From Nitrospirota bacterium (GTDB lineage Bacteria > Nitrospirota > Nitrospiria > Nitrospirales > UBA8639), in assembly GCA_003228495.1 (NCBI GenBank), contig QIDY01000413.1, forward strand, positions 1-36,923: 36,923 nucleotides of DNA, in the 5' to 3' direction. The translations under genes and the position numbers were made by a program. Shown piece by piece: positions 33,766 through 36,923 of this stretch. The notes under the pieces were generated by a model, which saw only the letters and a list, made by a program, of their open reading frames with translations, was not told the origin of the DNA and did no database searches. Within the stretch, counting starts at the first letter, position 1. Each line of letters begins with the position of its first letter.

Positions 33766-34970
33766 TGTTCCATGTGTTGGTGCATTATCATGAGTTGGCG
33801 CTCAAAGGACGAAACCGGAAACACTTTGAATACCGGTTAATCCATCACCTCCGTCAAGCCCTGAAACCGTTAACGCATGTACATGTCGTAGCCCTCCAAG
33901 GGCGTATTCGCGTGAGCTTTGCAGATGAAACCGCCTGGCCTCGTCTCGAACAGCAATTGAGGAGAGTGTTCGGTATTGTGAATTTTTCACTAACCCGTTC
34001 TTCAGCACTCCCCTACGATAATCCTGATCTTACGGCTCTAAAGGCCGCTATAAATTCTACCCTTCCAACTCATTCGTATCAGACCTTTCGTGTGAGCGCC
34101 AAACGCGCTGACAAACGATTTGCGAAAACCTCAATGGAAGTCGAGCGAGAAATCGGAACTTCGGTGGTCGAACACACTGGCAAGCGAGTCAATCTTACTC
34201 ATCCGGATCTCACGATCTTGGTCGAATTGGTCCCACCAGAAGCCTATTATTCTTGTCATCGAGAATTGGGCCCTGGCGGGCTTCCAACAGGGACTGGCGG
34301 AAAGGTCGTTTGTCTCATCTCAGGGGGGATCGACTCTCCAGTGGCGACCTATCGCATGTTAAAGCGAGGGTGCAAAGGGGTGTTCGTTCATTTCCATGGA
34401 CGCCCATATTTGTCACGAGTCTCCGAAGAAAAAGTTCGAGATCTTGTTAAGCTTTTAACGTCGTATCAATTACATTCCCGGCTGCATTTAGTGCCATTTG
34501 GCGAAATCCAAAGCCAAATTGTCCTCAATTCTCCGCCACCCGTTCGCGTCGTCCTCTACCGACGTCTCATGCTTCGCATTGCCGCCAAAATTGCCGAGCA
34601 GGAAGAAGCCTGGGGTCTCGTTACGGGAGATAGTCTGGGCCAAGTTGCCTCTCAGACACCGGAAAACATTGTAGTCATCAATGAAGCCACGCCACTCCCC
34701 ATCCTCCGCCCGCTCATTGGCATGGATAAAATAGAAATCACGCAACAAGCCCAAGCGATTGGCTCGTACGAAACCTCTATCGAACCCGATCAGGATTGCT
34801 GTACGCTCTTTGTGCCCAAACATCCCCGCACCCGTTGCGACCTACCAAGTATTCTCAAAGTTGAAGAACACTTAGACATTCCAGATCTTATTCAGCAAGG
34901 ACTACAAGGAGCCGAACTCATCGAATTTTCCCATTCGGAGCTGGTTCCCAAAATGTTTAATTCGTTATAA
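33765..34970 (+). CDS. thiI: tRNA sulfurtransferase ThiI (no rhodanese domain)
   Basis: A 401-residue enzyme that makes 4-thiouridine at tRNA position 8 and may supply sulfur for thiamine. A ferredoxin-like and THUMP region covers about 1-165, and the PP-loop SGGIDSP is at 186-192. Cys345 or Cys346 in DQDCCTLFVPKHP corresponds to E. coli Cys344. The chain ends where the E. coli rhodanese domain would begin, so sulfur must come from another carrier such as a cysteine desulfurase. The start at 33765 overlaps the trxB stop by one base; an in-frame upstream ATG lies inside trxB. Confidence 0.95.
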   Translation: MFHVLVHYHELALKGRNRKHFEYRLIHHLRQALKPLTHVHVVALQGRIRVSFADETAWPRLEQQLRRVFGIVNFSLTRSSALPYDNPDLTALKAAINSTLPTHSYQTFRVSAKRADKRFAKTSMEVEREIGTSVVEHTGKRVNLTHPDLTILVELVPPEAYYSCHRELGPGGLPTGTGGKVVCLISGGIDSPVATYRMLKRGCKGVFVHFHGRPYLSRVSEEKVRDLVKLLTSYQLHSRLHLVPFGEIQSQIVLNSPPPVRVVLYRRLMLRIAAKIAEQEEAWGLVTGDSLGQVASQTPENIVVINEATPLPILRPLIGMDKIEITQQAQAIGSYETSIEPDQDCCTLFVPKHPRTRCDLPSILKVEEHLDIPDLIQQGLQGAELIEFSHSELVPKMFNSL

Positions 34971-34979
34971 AATCCTAAA

Positions 34980-35291
34980 ATGAAAAAGCTATATGTATCT
35001 CAAAGTCTGATTGACGTGGAATCGCGGAAAGAATTGCTGGATCAGGCGGGAATCCTTTGTACCATTAGAAATCAGCGTTCAGCGATGTTGGGCGGAGAAG
35101 TACCGTTTGTCGAAGTATTCCCGGAACTCTGGGTGCTTCAAAATGATGATTGGGAACAGGCTCAACAATTACTGCAAGACTGGGAGGAAGCCAAACCGCT
35201 CGCAACCACTTCATGGACCTGTGCCAACTGTGGGGAAATCCATCAAAAAGAATTTACGACCTGCTGGAAATGTAATCAAGAAAAAGATTAA
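34980..35291 (+). CDS. DUF2007 protein with zinc ribbon
   Basis: A 103-residue protein. Residues 1-70 match the DUF2007 pattern (KKLYVSQSLIDVESRKELLDQAGI, EVFPELWVLQNDDWEQAQQLL), a small alpha/beta domain suggested to take part in signalling. The C-terminus has a zinc ribbon with CANC and CWKC (Cys at about 81, 84, 95, 98). It starts 9 bases after the thiI stop, so it is probably in the same operon. Function is unknown. Confidence 0.85.
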   Translation: MKKLYVSQSLIDVESRKELLDQAGILCTIRNQRSAMLGGEVPFVEVFPELWVLQNDDWEQAQQLLQDWEEAKPLATTSWTCANCGEIHQKEFTTCWKCNQEKD

Positions 35292-35337
35292 GGGTAGGCA
35301 ATAGAAAGAACGCGGAAGCACTTATTCATAGATTCCT

Positions 35338-36456
35338 ATGCCTCCAATCATTCGCTTTGGCATTCTTCTGACCTTGATTCTTGGTTTACCTCTGTTAGGG
35401 ATACTTCTGGCAGGACATTCCTTTCCAGCTAATCTAACCATTTTACCCATCCCTACAGAACCGGGAGAGGCATCTTTTTCCTGGCTGGTTTGTGGAATAC
35501 TAACTGTACTGATCCTGGGAACCCTTACTCCTCTTCTCTGGCGATTTTTCCAGTTCTCGGTCACCACATCGTCTCATCCTGTTGCCTTCCCATGGTGGGG
35601 CTGGATCGCGCTTCTCTGGGTCGTCAGCTCATGGATACTGGCATGGAACCGTTTCTCCTGGTTTCAATCTTGGCAACCTCATACCTTTCCTCTTCTGTGG
35701 TTCGGCTATATCGTGAGTATGAACGCGTTCACCTATCACCGTGCAAGATATTGCTTTCTGCTAGACCGGCCTCAATTATTTTGCCGACTCTTTTTTCTCA
35801 GTGCAGGATTTTGGTGGTGTTTTGAATACCTGAATCAGTTTGTGAACAACTGGCATTATGTCAATCTGCCGGAGACATCGCATCTCCACTATGTTTTTCA
35901 TACTTCAGTAGCTTTCTCCACGGTCCTGCCGGCGGTCTTGAGTACCTATGAATGGTTGGGCACCATTCCCCATCTCACCAAGCCTTTTGAAAACTGGCAC
36001 TCGTTACCTTGGGTAACCTCTCACGCTACAGGCTGGATGCTTTTCACTTTGGGAAGTCTGGGACTCGGACTGATAGGAATTTGGCCGACCATTCTTTTCC
36101 CCCTGCTCTGGCTTTCCCCGTTGAGTCTTCTTCTGGGAATCCGAATCATTCGAAAAGACAGAACCTTTTTCCATGATTTGGCTAAAGGATATTGGCAGCC
36201 TGTTGTTCTTTCTACCCTGGCCGCACTCTTGTGTGGCTTCTGGTGGGAATTATGGAATGTTTACAGCTTGGTCCATTGGGAATACACCATTCCCTATGTC
36301 CATGCGTTCAAAATCTTTGAAATGCCGATCTTAGGCTATTCCGGTTATTTACCTTTTGGCTTGACCTGTTTGGCTATCACAGTGTTTGTTTTGGGATATC
36401 AACCGAATCACCGACTGAAAATACCAATCCAAACAGGCCGAGATATTGCGCTGTAA
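35338..36456 (+). CDS. Polytopic membrane protein of unknown function
   Basis: A 372-residue membrane protein with about nine to ten hydrophobic segments. It is rich in Trp, Phe and Leu, and has a striking WWCFEYLNQFVNNWHYVNLP segment and WWELWNVYSLVHWEYTIPYV near the C-terminus. The paired Glu-Tyr and Glu-Leu-Trp-Asn motifs in membrane helices could form a buried polar site. No transporter or enzyme signature is recognised. It follows the DUF2007 gene by 46 bases on the same strand. Its stop is about 80 bases from the convergent RluA gene. Confidence 0.75.
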   Translation: MPPIIRFGILLTLILGLPLLGILLAGHSFPANLTILPIPTEPGEASFSWLVCGILTVLILGTLTPLLWRFFQFSVTTSSHPVAFPWWGWIALLWVVSSWILAWNRFSWFQSWQPHTFPLLWFGYIVSMNAFTYHRARYCFLLDRPQLFCRLFFLSAGFWWCFEYLNQFVNNWHYVNLPETSHLHYVFHTSVAFSTVLPAVLSTYEWLGTIPHLTKPFENWHSLPWVTSHATGWMLFTLGSLGLGLIGIWPTILFPLLWLSPLSLLLGIRIIRKDRTFFHDLAKGYWQPVVLSTLAALLCGFWWELWNVYSLVHWEYTIPYVHAFKIFEMPILGYSGYLPFGLTCLAITVFVLGYQPNHRLKIPIQTGRDIAL

Positions 36457-36537
36457 ACTTGGTTCGCCCTTTAATATGACCGCTCCTGTTAATTTTCTTG
36501 GAGGTTACAGAAAACCCAGACTCCTGAGTTTGAAGAT

Positions 36538-36923
36538 TTAGCCATATTCATTCTGTAAGGTTTGATAGACCACTTGCATATCGGAAGGACACTCGGCTGT
36601 GTATTCCTGAAAGGTGTGTAACACAGGGTGTTGAAAACCTAAGGTGTGAGCATGCAGCAAGATTCGTGGAATTTCCATTCCCCCAACTCGACAGACTTTT
36701 TGTCCGCCATAGATCTGATCTCCTAAAATGGGACAACCAAGAGAGGCCACATGGACTCGAAGCTGATGCGTGCGCCCGGTACGAGGATTGAGCACAATGT
36801 GAGAAGCCAGATCTCGAAACCGTTGTACCACCCTAAATTCCGTGATCGCCGGCTGGGGTTTGGTGGAATTGGTGGAAACCGTCTTCCCGTCTATGGCATC
36901 ACGACCAATGGCCACATTGATCG
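36538..36923 (-). CDS. RluA-family pseudouridine synthase, C-terminal part (cut by window end)
   Basis: The frame remains open to the last base of the window, so the start lies outside. The visible 127 residues show IN-VAIGRDAIDGK (the conserved GxI-APIGRD step of the family) and GRTHQLRVHVASLGCPILGDQIYGG, the C-terminal signature of RluA/RluD enzymes. These convert uridine to pseudouridine in rRNA or tRNA. The catalytic Asp (in HRLDxxTSG) would be upstream of the visible part. Which RNA site is modified cannot be told. Confidence 0.88.
   Translation of the reverse strand, partial: INVAIGRDAIDGKTVSTNSTKPQPAITEFRVVQRFRDLASHIVLNPRTGRTHQLRVHVASLGCPILGDQIYGGQKVCRVGGMEIPRILLHAHTLGFQHPVLHTFQEYTAECPSDMQVVYQTLQNEYG

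Noticed and set aside
36450..36537. CTGTAA ... TTACAG inverted repeat between convergent genes
   Set aside because: Arms of six bases with a loop of about 50 bases are expected by chance; no T run.

Overview
This is a gene-dense chromosomal segment of a free-living Gram-negative bacterium with moderate GC by eye. A secretin-based export machine, several lipoboxes, a small lipoprotein cytochrome c and a two-subunit pyruvate carboxylase all appear. My best guess is a member of the Nitrospirota (Nitrospira-like, perhaps one of the lower-GC lineages). That guess rests on recalled gene content, not on a search.

Layout. (1) 1-1496, minus strand: a TPR exported protein followed by the cut-off start of a purple-acid-phosphatase-like protein. 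(2) 1497-2215: an AT-rich gap that ends in what looks like the 3' half of a tRNA. (3) 2216-3979: an M3 oligoendopeptidase. (4) 3987-10856, minus strand: a run of housekeeping genes. These are a cytochrome c lipoprotein, queC, a DksA/TraR-type regulator, apt, acylphosphatase, protoporphyrinogen oxidase, hemE and three small unknown proteins. A 189-bp imperfect palindrome lies between queC and the DksA gene. (5) 11071-18846, plus strand: an FmdB zinc ribbon, a lone PstS-like protein, split pyruvate carboxylase (pycA, pycB), a lipoprotein alpha/beta hydrolase, TenA, a frameshifted secreted protein and a VanZ-like protein. (6) 19042-30059, plus strand: a type II secretion / type IV pilus hybrid cluster. 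Its order is pseudopilin-like protein, TPR-secretin-cohesin, two GspG-like pseudopilins, LysM coiled-coil lipoprotein, GspF, GspE/PilB, PilM, PilN, PilO and a GspC/PilP-like protein. A DUF4124-retropepsin protein follows. (7) 30924-36923: a secreted beta-helix protein (minus), then coaE, trxB, thiI, a DUF2007 protein and a polytopic membrane protein (plus), and an RluA-type pseudouridine synthase cut by the window end (minus).

How they work together. The cluster at 19904-30059 is the main coherent system. It has an outer-membrane secretin, an inner-membrane platform (PilM/N/O, GspC-like, GspF), a cytoplasmic ATPase and pseudopilins. Genes touch or overlap by 1-4 bases through most of it, so it is probably one operon. 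No prepilin peptidase and no PilT retraction ATPase are present. pycA/pycB should make oxaloacetate from pyruvate. hemE and the hemG/hemY-type gene are two steps of haem synthesis without hemH between them. trxB and thiI overlap by one base, which joins a disulfide reductant to a sulfur-transfer enzyme.

The most unusual items are the long palindrome at 5298-5486, the TPR-secretin-cohesin fusion, the tRNA-like fragment at about 2040-2088 and the frameshifted gene at 17693-18377. I found no CRISPR array, rRNA, intact tRNA, complete insertion sequence or phage gene.
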